Below, in pieces: positions 7,704 through 16,453 of a stretch of DNA of 64,000 nt (positions are counted from its first letter, which is position 1; each line of letters begins with the position of its first letter). The notes beneath the pieces were generated by a model. That model was not told the DNA's origin. It made no database searches and saw nothing but the letters and a program-made list of their open reading frames with translations. The DNA comes from CALEMW01 sp964343835 (GTDB lineage Bacteria; Krumholzibacteriota; Krumholzibacteriia; LZORAL124-64-63). A program made the position numbers and the translations under genes. The stretch is from positions 1 through 64,000 of the forward strand of contig CAYFKR010000001.1 of assembly GCA_964343835.1 (NCBI GenBank), read 5' to 3'.

Positions 7704-9035
7704 ATGCTGAGCCGGTCGTTGTACATCTTCGCGTCCAAGATGCTCGGACTCACGTTCCGGTTCATGGTGCCGTACGCCCTCACCCGGATGCTGACACAAG
7801 CGGATTTCGGAGCGTACCGCCAGTTTTTTCTGATCGAGGTGATGTTCGCCATCGTCTTCCAGCTGGGGATCAACCAGGGACTCTACTACTTCATTCCCAG
7901 GGACGAGAAGAACGCCGGCGCCTATTTCGTGAACAGCCTGATGCTGAACGTCGTGATCTTCGGCACGGCCTTCGCCGTGGCGGCCTTCTTCCTGGACGAG
8001 CTCAGCGCCTTCCTCCAGATGGATCTCCTGAAGACGTTCTATCCGGAGCTCGTCGCCTACACCATGATCATGATGCTCTGCGTCGCGGGGGACTGTTACG
8101 TCCTGGCGCGGAAAAAGGTCCGCCAGGCTGCGGCCATCGACATCATGGGGCAGGTGCTGACCAGCGTCGGAACCGTGCTCGTGGCGTGGCAGACCCGCGA
8201 CCTGGAGGTGATCCTGCGCTTCCTGGTGGCCGCCAGGCTCTTCCAGCTCGTGGTGGTCGTGAGCTACATCCACTTCGGCATGAGGGGTTTCCGCTCCGAG
8301 ACCTACTTCATGGGCCTGCGCGAGCAGATCCGGTACGGCGTGCTGCTGGGACTCGGCGGCACCGTCTGGACCATCCTGATGAGGATGCACAACTTCGTCT
8401 TCAACCGCTACTACGGCACCGAGGCCTTCGCCGTCTACTCGGCGGGCTGCACCCAGGTGCCGGTGGTGGAGATCTACATGCAGTCCATCGCCGTGGTGGC
8501 CCTCGGGCAGTTCGCGGCCATGGACCAGCAGGGGGACCATCAGGGGATCCGCGATCTCTGGCGCCGCATCCAGACGAGCATCTACGGCGTGGCCGTGCCG
8601 TCGGTGGTGGCGTTGATCCTGGCGTCGGAGCTGATCATCGGATTCCTGTTCCCGCCGGAGTACGGCGGCGCCGTGGACATCTTCCGCCTCAACTCCCTGG
8701 CCTACCTCAACGTCCTGTTCAACGCGACGCTGATCCTGCGGGCCATGGACCGCGTCGACATCGTGCTGCGCTGGCACCTGGTGCTGCTGGCGGTGGCGCC
8801 GTTCGCCCAGTGGGGCGGCATGAAGCTCGCAGGGCCCATGGGCATCATCGCGGCCCACGTGGTGATCATCGTGTTCGGGCGCCTGGTGCTCCTGCACCTG
8901 CTCAACCGCACCGTGGGCGGGGGGCTGATCTACGTGGCGCGACCGGCCGAAGTCTGGACCTTCTACCTGCAGAGCCTGGCCAAGGTGCGGTCCTGGGTGA
9001 CCGCACGGCTGCCGGTCTCCGCCGGAGGGTCGTGA
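7704..9035 (+). CDS. polysaccharide flippase (Wzx/MOP family)
   Basis: A 443-residue integral membrane protein with about 12 hydrophobic segments. Its N-terminus (FASKMLGLTFRFMVPYALTRMLTQADFGAYRQFF) is typical of oligosaccharide flippases. It should move lipid-linked repeat units across the inner membrane for the surface polysaccharide built by the surrounding genes. It opens a plus-strand run. Its stop overlaps the next glycosyltransferase start by one base (TGATG). Confidence 0.88.
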   Translation: MLSRSLYIFASKMLGLTFRFMVPYALTRMLTQADFGAYRQFFLIEVMFAIVFQLGINQGLYYFIPRDEKNAGAYFVNSLMLNVVIFGTAFAVAAFFLDELSAFLQMDLLKTFYPELVAYTMIMMLCVAGDCYVLARKKVRQAAAIDIMGQVLTSVGTVLVAWQTRDLEVILRFLVAARLFQLVVVVSYIHFGMRGFRSETYFMGLREQIRYGVLLGLGGTVWTILMRMHNFVFNRYYGTEAFAVYSAGCTQVPVVEIYMQSIAVVALGQFAAMDQQGDHQGIRDLWRRIQTSIYGVAVPSVVALILASELIIGFLFPPEYGGAVDIFRLNSLAYLNVLFNATLILRAMDRVDIVLRWHLVLLAVAPFAQWGGMKLAGPMGIIAAHVVIIVFGRLVLLHLLNRTVGGGLIYVARPAEVWTFYLQSLAKVRSWVTARLPVSAGGS

Positions 9036-10174
9036 TGTCGACCCGCACCGCAGGACCCCGCCACGTGGCCCACGTCATCGGTACGCTCCGCACGGGAGGG
9101 GCGGAACGCCAGCTCGTGAACTACCTGCTGGCCGCCGACCGCGAGGAGTTCCGGCACACCGTCGTGTGCCTGACCCAGCGCGGCGAACTGGCCGATCTGG
9201 TGGAGAGCCACGGCATTCCCGTGGTGGTCATGCCGGTGCGCTGGCGGACGTTCGCGTCGAGCCTGTCGCGATTCTCCGGCTGGATGCGGGACGAGGGCGT
9301 TTCCGTGGTGCACACCCACATGCACGGGGCCGCCCTGTGGGGCCGTCTCGCGGGCCGGAAGGCGGGCGTGCCGGCGCTGGTCACTACGGAGCACGGCAAG
9401 GAGCTGTGGAAGTCGTGGTGGCGGGTGGCCGTCGACCGGTATTTGAGCCGCTGGACCAGCATGCACATCTGCGTGGCGGAAGACGGGCGCGATATCCGGC
9501 TGGCCCGGGAGAAGGTGGCGCCGGAGCGGATCACGGTCGTGCCCAACGGCGTGGCGGTGCCCGACGACCCGGTCAACGCGGCGGGAAGGGCGCGGATCCG
9601 CGAGGAGTTCGGCATCGCTGCGGACCGCCCGGTGATCGGGACGGTGGGGCGCGTGGTCGAGGCCAAGGGCTACCCGTTCCTGATCGAGGCGCTCGGCCGG
9701 TTGGCCGACACCCACCCCGGACTGTGCTGGCTGATGGTGGGGGACGGCCCTCTGCGCGGGGAGACCGCCGACGCCGTCCGCGCCGCCGGACTGGAGGACC
9801 GGGTCTTCATGGCCGGCCGCCGCAACGACATCCCGGACCTGCTGTCGGCCATGGACGTGTGGGTCATGAGCAGCCTGCGCGAAGGCCTCTCGGTGGCGTT
9901 GTTGGAGGCCATGGCCGCGGCGCGGCCCATCGTGGCCACGAATGTCGGCGGCATGCCCGACGCCGTCGACGACGGCGAGAGCGGCCTGCTGGTCCCGGCT
10001 GCGGACCCGGCCGCGCTGGCCGACGGCATCGACGCCCTGCTGCGCGACCCGGACCGGGCCGCCGCCCTGGGCGCCGCCGCGCGGGCCCGCGTGCAGCGGG
10101 ACTACGCCATCGAGGCCGTTGCGGGCCGCATCGAGGACATCTACCGGACCGCCCTGGCGGCACGAGCGCGATAA
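9035..10174 (+). CDS. family 4 glycosyltransferase
   Basis: A 379-residue GT-B enzyme. The N-domain begins HVIGTLRTGGAERQL. The C-domain has VIGTVGRVVEAKGYPFLIEA and the nucleotide-sugar site SLREGLSVALLEAMAAARPIVATNVGG, the E-x7-E element of GT4 enzymes. The start is the ATG at 9035, sharing a base with the flippase stop; the frame is open upstream but without homology. It probably adds a sugar to the lipid-linked repeat unit. Donor and linkage cannot be read from the sequence. Confidence 0.9.
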   Translation: MSTRTAGPRHVAHVIGTLRTGGAERQLVNYLLAADREEFRHTVVCLTQRGELADLVESHGIPVVVMPVRWRTFASSLSRFSGWMRDEGVSVVHTHMHGAALWGRLAGRKAGVPALVTTEHGKELWKSWWRVAVDRYLSRWTSMHICVAEDGRDIRLAREKVAPERITVVPNGVAVPDDPVNAAGRARIREEFGIAADRPVIGTVGRVVEAKGYPFLIEALGRLADTHPGLCWLMVGDGPLRGETADAVRAAGLEDRVFMAGRRNDIPDLLSAMDVWVMSSLREGLSVALLEAMAAARPIVATNVGGMPDAVDDGESGLLVPAADPAALADGIDALLRDPDRAAALGAAARARVQRDYAIEAVAGRIEDIYRTALAARAR

Positions 10175-10185
10175 GAGGACGACCG

Positions 10186-11673
10186 ATGCTCTTCAATTCC
10201 CTCCACTACATCCTCTTCTTCCCCGCGGCGGTGGTGCTCTTCTTCACGTTGCCGCGCCGGTGGAGAAACCTCTTCCTGCTCGCGGCCAGCTACTACTTCT
10301 ACATGTGCTGGAAGATGGAGTACATCCTGCTGATCGTGGCGTCGACGCTCATCGACTACACGGCCGGCCTCAGGATGTCCGCCCTGACGGAGAAGGGTCC
10401 GCGGAAGAAGTGGCTCGTGCTGAGCCTGATGAGCAATCTGGGCCTGCTCTTCGCCTTCAAGTACTTCAACTTCTTCAACGATTCGGCGCGGGCGGTCTTC
10501 GAGCGGTTCGACATCACCTACGGGGTGGCGGCCTTCGACGTGCTCCTGCCGGTGGGCATCTCGTTCTACACGTTCCAGACCCTGAGCTACACCATCGAGG
10601 TCTACCGCGGACGCCAGGAGCCGGAGCGAAACCTGACGACTTTCGCCCTCTACGTGTCGTTCTTCCCCCAGCTCGTGGCCGGCCCCATCGAGCGCTCCAT
10701 GAACCTGCTGCCCCAGTTCCACCGCAACGTGTCGTTCGATGCGGAGCGGGTGCGCCGGGGGCTCCAGCTCATCATGTGGGGCATGTTCAAGAAGGTCGTG
10801 ATCGCGGACCGGGCGGCGGTGATCGTCAACACCATCTACAACGATCCAGGGGCCCACGGCGGCATCGAGTACCTGATCGCCACGTTCTTCTTCGCCTACC
10901 AGATCTACTGCGACTTCTCGGGCTACTCGGACATCGCCATCGGCTCGGCCCAGGTGCTGGGCTTCGACCTGATGCGCAACTTCGACCGGCCGTACTACAG
11001 CAAGTCCATCTCCGAGTTCTGGAAGCGGTGGCACATCTCGCTGTCGTCCTGGTTCCGCGACTACCTCTACGTTCCGCTGGGCGGCAATCGCGTGGGGAAG
11101 TCGCGCTGGTACTTCAACCTCTTCGCCACCTTCCTGGTCAGCGGGCTGTGGCATGGCGCCAACTGGACCTTCGTGATCTGGGGCGGGCTCAACGGCCTGT
11201 ACCTGATCGGTGAGGTGCTGACGGCGGGTCTCAAAGCCCGCAGCCTGGCCGCCTTCCGCCTCGACGAGAGCAGCTGGTGGTACAAGGTCCCCGCCGCGGC
11301 CTGGACCTTCGCCCTGACCTGCCTGGCGTGGGTCTTCTTCCGCGCCAACTCGGTGGGCGACGCCTTCCACATCGTGGGGCACCTGGGCGACGGCCTGGGC
11401 GAGTCCCTCGGACGGGTCCTGTCCCTGGACACGACGTACGTGTACGGTCTCATGCGCGGCCTGGGCCTCGGGCGCGAGGACCTGGTGGTCCTGCTGCTGG
11501 CCATCGTGGCCCTCGAGACCGTCCAGTGGCAGCAGCGGGGCGGGAGCGGGCGCGACATCCTGGCGTCCAAGCCCGTGGCTTTGCGGTGGGCATTCTACTA
11601 CGCGCTGCTCGGGGCCGTGGTCTTCCTCGGCGCCTACAACCAGGCCCAGCAGTTCATCTACTTCCAGTTCTAG
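10186..11673 (+). CDS. MBOAT family membrane-bound O-acyltransferase
   Basis: A 495-residue polytopic protein, similar in length to AlgI. It starts MLFNSLHYILFFPAAVVLFF and has KYFNFFNDS, the central FWKRWHISLSSWFRDYLYVPLGGNR and the catalytic His region SGLWHGANWTFVIWGG. AlgI-type members transfer acyl groups, usually acetyl, to extracellular polysaccharide. The next gene encodes an SGNH-like protein, the normal partner (AlgJ/AlgX/PatB type). A second copy of the same pair lies at 37759-40233. The start at 10186 lies 11 bases after the glycosyltransferase stop. Confidence 0.93.
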   Translation: MLFNSLHYILFFPAAVVLFFTLPRRWRNLFLLAASYYFYMCWKMEYILLIVASTLIDYTAGLRMSALTEKGPRKKWLVLSLMSNLGLLFAFKYFNFFNDSARAVFERFDITYGVAAFDVLLPVGISFYTFQTLSYTIEVYRGRQEPERNLTTFALYVSFFPQLVAGPIERSMNLLPQFHRNVSFDAERVRRGLQLIMWGMFKKVVIADRAAVIVNTIYNDPGAHGGIEYLIATFFFAYQIYCDFSGYSDIAIGSAQVLGFDLMRNFDRPYYSKSISEFWKRWHISLSSWFRDYLYVPLGGNRVGKSRWYFNLFATFLVSGLWHGANWTFVIWGGLNGLYLIGEVLTAGLKARSLAAFRLDESSWWYKVPAAAWTFALTCLAWVFFRANSVGDAFHIVGHLGDGLGESLGRVLSLDTTYVYGLMRGLGLGREDLVVLLLAIVALETVQWQQRGGSGRDILASKPVALRWAFYYALLGAVVFLGAYNQAQQFIYFQF

Positions 11674-11688
11674 GAGCGTGAGCAGACC

Positions 11689-12627
11689 ATGACGACGCGA
11701 GGGTTCCTGGGCAGGATGGCGATCTTCGCCGTGCCGGTCGCGATCTACGTCGCGCTGGTGGCGGCCGTGGACCCGTACGGGTACTTCGGCGACGGCGCGG
11801 TGTCCGTGGAGGCCCGGCGCAACGTTGCCTACGAACTCAACTACGCCATGTGGAAGATCCTCGAGTACCGCGCCGACCCCGCGCCCCGCATCATGCTGGG
11901 GGATTCGCGGATGATGTCGCTGGACGAGGACGTCGTGAGCGATGCCTCGGGGGAGCGCTGGGACAACCTCGCCTACGGCGGCGGGTCCATGCGCGAGGCC
12001 GTCGAGACCTACCGCATCGCGGCGCGGCTGACGGACCTCGAGGAGGTCGCCATCGGCGTGAACCTCAACCTGTGGAACGGGGCCGACGCCAAGAACCGCG
12101 TGGCCGAGGTGCGGGGCGCCATCGCCAATCCGGGGCTCTACCTGGTGAACCGCAACGTCCTGAAGTCCACGGTCAAGCTCCTGCCGGCCCTCTTCGGATC
12201 GATGCCGGAGCGCGTGGGGCGTCCCCCCATGGATCGCGACGCCTTCTGGGACCATCAGCTCTCGGTGACGGCGGAGGCCACGTTCGGGTCGTGGCGCGAC
12301 CCCGTCGAGTACCGTCGGGAGATCTCGGAGATCGCCGCCGAGTGCCGTGCGCGGGGGACCCGACTCTTCTTCGTGGTCTTCCCCAGCCACTCCGACCTGC
12401 AGGCCGTGGTCCGCGACCACGACCTCCAGGACGAGCACGCCCGCATGCTGGAGGACCTGTCGGCCCTCGGTGAGGTCTACGACTTCGAGCTGGAGAACGA
12501 CCTGACCGCGGACCGCGACCGCTACCGCGATCCGTACCATTTCGACGAGCCCACCATGCGCCTGATCGTCGACCGCATCTGGGGCGACGGCGAGGGCTAC
12601 GTGATCCGCCGCGGGGCTTCGTCGTGA
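11689..12627 (+). CDS. SGNH-like O-acetylation partner protein, membrane anchored
   Basis: A 312-residue protein with one N-terminal membrane segment (about 9-28) and an extracytoplasmic domain. It has a GDS block (IMLGDSRMMSLDED), a later Asn block (AIGVNLNLWNG) and a C-terminal Asp/His pair in YRDPYHFDEPT, the order expected for an SGNH/AlgX-like fold. It probably takes the acyl group delivered by the upstream MBOAT and places it on the polysaccharide. Sequence similarity is loose, so the fold is inferred from motif order and context. It overlaps the next gene by 4 bases (GTGA). Confidence 0.7.
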   Translation: MTTRGFLGRMAIFAVPVAIYVALVAAVDPYGYFGDGAVSVEARRNVAYELNYAMWKILEYRADPAPRIMLGDSRMMSLDEDVVSDASGERWDNLAYGGGSMREAVETYRIAARLTDLEEVAIGVNLNLWNGADAKNRVAEVRGAIANPGLYLVNRNVLKSTVKLLPALFGSMPERVGRPPMDRDAFWDHQLSVTAEATFGSWRDPVEYRREISEIAAECRARGTRLFFVVFPSHSDLQAVVRDHDLQDEHARMLEDLSALGEVYDFELENDLTADRDRYRDPYHFDEPTMRLIVDRIWGDGEGYVIRRGASS

Positions 12628-13733
12628 GCGCCCAGCCCGGCATCTGCTTCGTCAGCATGGAGGTCTACGCCACCCTCCGACCCGGCGTGGCCGAGGAGGC
12701 CGGCGGCGCCGGCTTCCAGGTGGTGCAGATCGCCCGCGGGCTGCGCGATCGGGGCCATCCCGTCAGCTTCGTCGTGGGCGACTACGGCCAGCCTTTCCAC
12801 GAGGAGATCGACGGCTTCCAGGTCTATCGGGCCAACCGCGTGGCGTACGACAAGAGCAAGACCCGGGCGCTCAAGAACCTCTGGCGCCTGTTCCGCGCCA
12901 TGCGCGCCGCCGGCGCCCGCCACTACGTGCTGCGCTCGACCCGTTTTCTGGCCTTCTTCGTCATGCTCTACGCCCGTCTGCTCGGCGCCCGCTACACCTT
13001 CATGGTGGCCAACCTGCCCCACTGCGTGCGCGAGGAGCTGGAGGGGCTGTCGCCCACGTTCAAGCGCCTCTACGAGTGGAGCCTGCGCGGCGCCCACCGG
13101 GTGACGACCCAGTCGGAGGAGCAGCAGGCGCTCATGCGGAAGAACTTCGGGGTGGAGACGCCGGTGGTGCCCAACGGCATCGAGGTGCCGCCCTTCGCCG
13201 GGCCGAAGACGGAGGCCGAGGTCGACATCGCCTGGGTCGCGTCGGTCAAGACGGCGAAACGCCCCGACAGGCTGCTGGAAGTGGCTGCCGCTTTGCCCCA
13301 CCGTACGTTCCGCGTTGCCGGCGGACCGGGCGCGGACCTGGAGTACTACGAGGACATGAAGGCCCGCTTCGAGGCCGCCCCCAACATCGACTTCGTGGGG
13401 TTCATGCCGCCGGACCGCGTGGGGGAGATCTACGAGTCGGCCCGGATCTTCCTGAACACGTCCGCATGGGAAGGCTTTCCCAACACCTTCCTCTACTCGT
13501 GGACCCGGGGCATCCCCGCCTGCTCCAACGAGATCGACCCCGACGGCATCCTGTCGGAGGGCGGGCTCGGCATCGTGGACATCGATCCGGCCTCCCTGGC
13601 CCGCCGCATGGACGAACTGCTCGACGACCCCGACCGCTATGCCGACATGTGCCGTCGCTGCCACGAGCACGTGAGCGCCACCCATTCCCTGGACCACACC
13701 GTCGACGTGTTCGAGACGGTGCTGCCGGAGTGA
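12624..13733 (+). CDS. family 4 glycosyltransferase
   Basis: A 369-residue GT-B enzyme with a GTG start overlapping the previous stop. The N-domain has EEAGGAGFQVVQIARGLRDRGH, and the hinge has RVTTQSEEQQ then VVPNGIEVPP. The C-domain has WVASVKTAKRPDRLLEVAAAL and the donor-site region NTSAWEGFPNTFLYSWTRGIP. It belongs to the polysaccharide assembly run. Specificity is unknown. Confidence 0.88.
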   Translation: MSAQPGICFVSMEVYATLRPGVAEEAGGAGFQVVQIARGLRDRGHPVSFVVGDYGQPFHEEIDGFQVYRANRVAYDKSKTRALKNLWRLFRAMRAAGARHYVLRSTRFLAFFVMLYARLLGARYTFMVANLPHCVREELEGLSPTFKRLYEWSLRGAHRVTTQSEEQQALMRKNFGVETPVVPNGIEVPPFAGPKTEAEVDIAWVASVKTAKRPDRLLEVAAALPHRTFRVAGGPGADLEYYEDMKARFEAAPNIDFVGFMPPDRVGEIYESARIFLNTSAWEGFPNTFLYSWTRGIPACSNEIDPDGILSEGGLGIVDIDPASLARRMDELLDDPDRYADMCRRCHEHVSATHSLDHTVDVFETVLPE

Positions 13734-13738
13734 GCGTC

Positions 13739-14908
13739 ATGCAGAAGCCCCGCATCCCCGTGGTCATGTACCACTCGATCAACCGGACGCGGAAGGACTG
13801 GCTCTGGAACGAGCTGATCTGCGACGTGGACCTGTTCCACGCCCAGATCGCGGGGCTGAAGGCCAGGGGGTTCCGGCCCACCGACCTGGACGAGGTCCGC
13901 GACGTTCAGGAGCGCGGCGCCGAGCCGGACGGCCGGCCCGTGGTGATCACCCTGGACGACGGCTACCTGGACAACTGGGTCTACGCCTATCCGCTGCTCA
14001 AGCGTCAGGGCTGGAAGGGCGTGGTCTACGTGAACCCCGACTTCATCGACCCCGGCGAGGAGCCGCGTCCCAACCTGGAGGACGTATGGGAGGGGCGCGT
14101 CGCGGAGTCGGACCTGCAGTCGTGGGGATTCCTGAATCGTGCCGAACTGCGCCGGATGGATGCGGAGGGCGTGATCACCGTGGCGTCCCATTCCCGGACC
14201 CACACCTGGTATCCCACGGGTCGGAACGTCGAGGACTTCCACCGGCCCGGCCTGGCGACGCCCTGGCTGGCCTGGAACGCACGCCCCGACCGCAAGCACG
14301 CCTACCTGTCGGAAGACCAGTCGGGATTCGTGCCCTGGGGCGAGCCGATCCACGTGAGCGGCCGGTCCCTGGGCATCCGGCGCTGGTTCCCGGACCCGGA
14401 CGTGGCGCCGGCCTGCCGAGAGGCCGTGGCGTCCGGCGGCGGCGAAGCGTTCTTCGCAGAGCACGGTTGGCGCGACACCCTGCAGGCCGTCGTCGCAGAG
14501 GCCGACACGGGACGGGGCAGGCCCGAGACCGACGACGAGATGCTCGACCGTTTCCGCGACGAGATCGTCGGCGCCCGCCGCGACCTCTCCGAGCTCCTGG
14601 GCCGCGACGTTCCCCACTTCTGCTGGCCCGGCGGCATGTACTGCGACGCCAGCTGGGACGTGGCCGCTGCCCAGGACTTTCGCACCCTCACCGTCAAGAG
14701 CCGCGACCTGGCCCGCTGGAACGCCGACGTTCCGGCGCACCTGCGGCGCGTCTCAGCCCACGACACCATCACGGTGGCGGGCCGTCGCTACCCCATGACG
14801 CACCCGGGCCCGCTGATCGCCGCCTGCCGCAAGGAGCTGGGCGGGACCGCCGCGGGCCTCGAGCTGAAGGTTTGGAAGGCGTTGAGGATGGCGGGCGTGA
14901 TCCGCTAG
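13739..14908 (+). CDS. polysaccharide deacetylase (NodB-like)
   Basis: A 389-residue protein with the carbohydrate esterase 4 motifs in order: VITLDDGYLDNW (DD metal/catalytic motif, TFDDG variant), ASHSRTHTWY (HSxxH zinc ligands) and FCWPGGMYC (variant of RxPGG). GGAG at 13727-13730 sits 8 bases before the ATG at 13739. A GTG at 13730 is a possible alternative. Together with the acyltransferases it points to a polysaccharide tuned by acyl addition and N-deacetylation. No signal peptide is visible, so a cytoplasmic GlcNAc-type precursor could be the substrate. The stop overlaps the convergent CapK-like gene at CTAG. Confidence 0.88.
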   Translation: MQKPRIPVVMYHSINRTRKDWLWNELICDVDLFHAQIAGLKARGFRPTDLDEVRDVQERGAEPDGRPVVITLDDGYLDNWVYAYPLLKRQGWKGVVYVNPDFIDPGEEPRPNLEDVWEGRVAESDLQSWGFLNRAELRRMDAEGVITVASHSRTHTWYPTGRNVEDFHRPGLATPWLAWNARPDRKHAYLSEDQSGFVPWGEPIHVSGRSLGIRRWFPDPDVAPACREAVASGGGEAFFAEHGWRDTLQAVVAEADTGRGRPETDDEMLDRFRDEIVGARRDLSELLGRDVPHFCWPGGMYCDASWDVAAAQDFRTLTVKSRDLARWNADVPAHLRRVSAHDTITVAGRRYPMTHPGPLIAACRKELGGTAAGLELKVWKALRMAGVIR

Positions 14909-16242
14909 CCGCCCGGACGCTCCAGATGGGAGATGGCGAAGCGGTACTTGCCCGAGGCCGTCTTCGGGATCTCGTCCACCAGTTCGATCTCCACGTTCAC
15001 ATCTCCCACCAGACCCCTGAGATGCACCTGCAGTTCGGCGGAGCGTTCGTCGTTCCAGAGGGCGTCGGGCACGAGCTTGACCCGCAACGCGTCGCGCTTC
15101 TCCTGGATGACCTGCATCTGGGCGATCCCGTCGATGCCGCCGGAGTACAGGCGGGGGCCGGGGCACGAGATGTACCGGCCGTCGACGGTCTGGAGCACGT
15201 CGGACATGCGCCCTTCGATGCGTGAGAGCACCGGGAGGCCGCGTCCGCAGTCGCATGACCCTCCCACCACGGCCAGGTCGCCGGTGCGGTAGCGGATGAA
15301 GGGCATGGCCCGGTTCTCCAGGTCGGTGACCACGATCTCGCCCTGCTCGCCGTCGGCGCAGGGGCGCCCGTCCGGGCCCAGGACCTCCACCACCAGGCGC
15401 TCGGCGTTCACGTGGAACCCGCCGTCGGGCTTGCACTGCTGGGCAACCACGCCCATCTCGCGTGAGCCGTACCGGTTCAGCAGGGGAGCGGTGCACCAGG
15501 ACTCGACGGTGGCGCGCTGCTCGTCGGTGAGGGTCTCGGCGGAGCTGATGATCCCCTTCAGGGCGGGAGGCGCAAGGCCCTCCCGGCCCAGCGATCCGGC
15601 CATGAACGCCAGGGCGGACGCGTAGCCGATCAGGATGGAGGGGCCGTATCCGTCGATCCGGTCCCGGTACTCCCGGATGGCCGCCTCGCTCATGGTGTAG
15701 GCGTTGAGGGTGAGGATCCGGTTCAGCAGGGCGTTCTTCAGGCGGGCCGTCAGGCTCTTGCGGCCCTTCACGTCGCCCAGGTGGCCCCACAGCATGGCCG
15801 TGCGGTCGCCCAGTTCCCAGCCCGCCCAGTTGCGGCAGCGCATGTCGATGGCGTGGCGGCCCTCCACGTCGCGCCGGTCCAGGAAGAAGCGGAACGGGGT
15901 GCCCGTCGAGCCCCCAGTGTGGTTGGGGATGCGGTCGGCGGCGGTGCAGTCGTCGGCCAGGAAGTCGTCGAGGCGGTCGCGCATCTCGGACTTGTCGACG
16001 GCGGGGAGGGCGCCCAGGTCCGCGGCGGTGATGGAGTCCGGGTCCAGCCCGGCCGCGCCGGCGGCGTCGCGCCAGAAGGGCACGTGACGGCAGGCGTGCC
16101 GGAGGGCGACGGTCAGCCGCTCGTCGCGATCGGCCAGGAGGCGCTCCGTGGACCACCACTGGGATTCGCGATACGCGTTGTAGAAGGCCAGGCGGCGCGG
16201 GCGCATGAGGCGCAGCACGGTGGTGGCGGTGAGTCTCTTCAT
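14905..16242 (-). CDS. CapK/PaaK-like phenylacetate-CoA ligase family adenylating enzyme
   Basis: A 445-residue protein. The ATG at 16242 gives MKRLTATTVLRLMRP; an upstream start at 16284 has less support. It has the ANL-superfamily phosphate loop HTGGSTGTPFRFFLD, ISSAETL, RYGSREMGVVAQQC and a C-terminal RIEGRMSDVLQT. Homologues in capsule and exopolysaccharide loci (CapK) are thought to activate a carboxylic acid for attachment to a sugar or lipid; the substrate is unknown. It is transcribed against the rest of the locus. Confidence 0.85.
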   Translation of the reverse strand: MKRLTATTVLRLMRPRRLAFYNAYRESQWWSTERLLADRDERLTVALRHACRHVPFWRDAAGAAGLDPDSITAADLGALPAVDKSEMRDRLDDFLADDCTAADRIPNHTGGSTGTPFRFFLDRRDVEGRHAIDMRCRNWAGWELGDRTAMLWGHLGDVKGRKSLTARLKNALLNRILTLNAYTMSEAAIREYRDRIDGYGPSILIGYASALAFMAGSLGREGLAPPALKGIISSAETLTDEQRATVESWCTAPLLNRYGSREMGVVAQQCKPDGGFHVNAERLVVEVLGPDGRPCADGEQGEIVVTDLENRAMPFIRYRTGDLAVVGGSCDCGRGLPVLSRIEGRMSDVLQTVDGRYISCPGPRLYSGGIDGIAQMQVIQEKRDALRVKLVPDALWNDERSAELQVHLRGLVGDVNVEIELVDEIPKTASGKYRFAISHLERPGG

Positions 16243-16282
16243 GGGCTCCGTTCTCCGTGACGGCGTTCGACGATTCCGGACC

Positions 16283-16310
16283 ATGATGATCGAGATCGCC
16301 GGGGAGTCAA
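16283..16310 (-). promoter_or_regulatory. possible promoter of the CapK-like gene
   Basis: On the minus strand TTGACT (16310-16305), 16 bases, then CATCAT (16288-16283), about 40 bases before the start at 16242. The -35 box is good and the -10 box is weak. Confidence 0.35.
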
Positions 16311-16363
16311 CGTCGGATCGGTCGGGATCGCGCCCGACAGGACCAAATGAACGGGATCCTCAC

Positions 16364-16393
16364 TTGGCTTTGCCGACGTTGGGGCTTTATCCT
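16364..16393 (+). promoter_or_regulatory. possible promoter of the two-domain oxidoreductase operon
   Basis: TTGGCT (16364-16369), an 18-base spacer and TATCCT (16388-16393) precede the start at 16454 by about 60 bases. The -10 box is identical to that of the polysaccharide export promoter at 22125-22130. Confidence 0.4.
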
Positions 16394-16453
16394 TCGGTGT
16401 TCCTGCCGAAACCTTGATTTCGAGCGGAATCACGACCTATCGGAGGCAAGACC

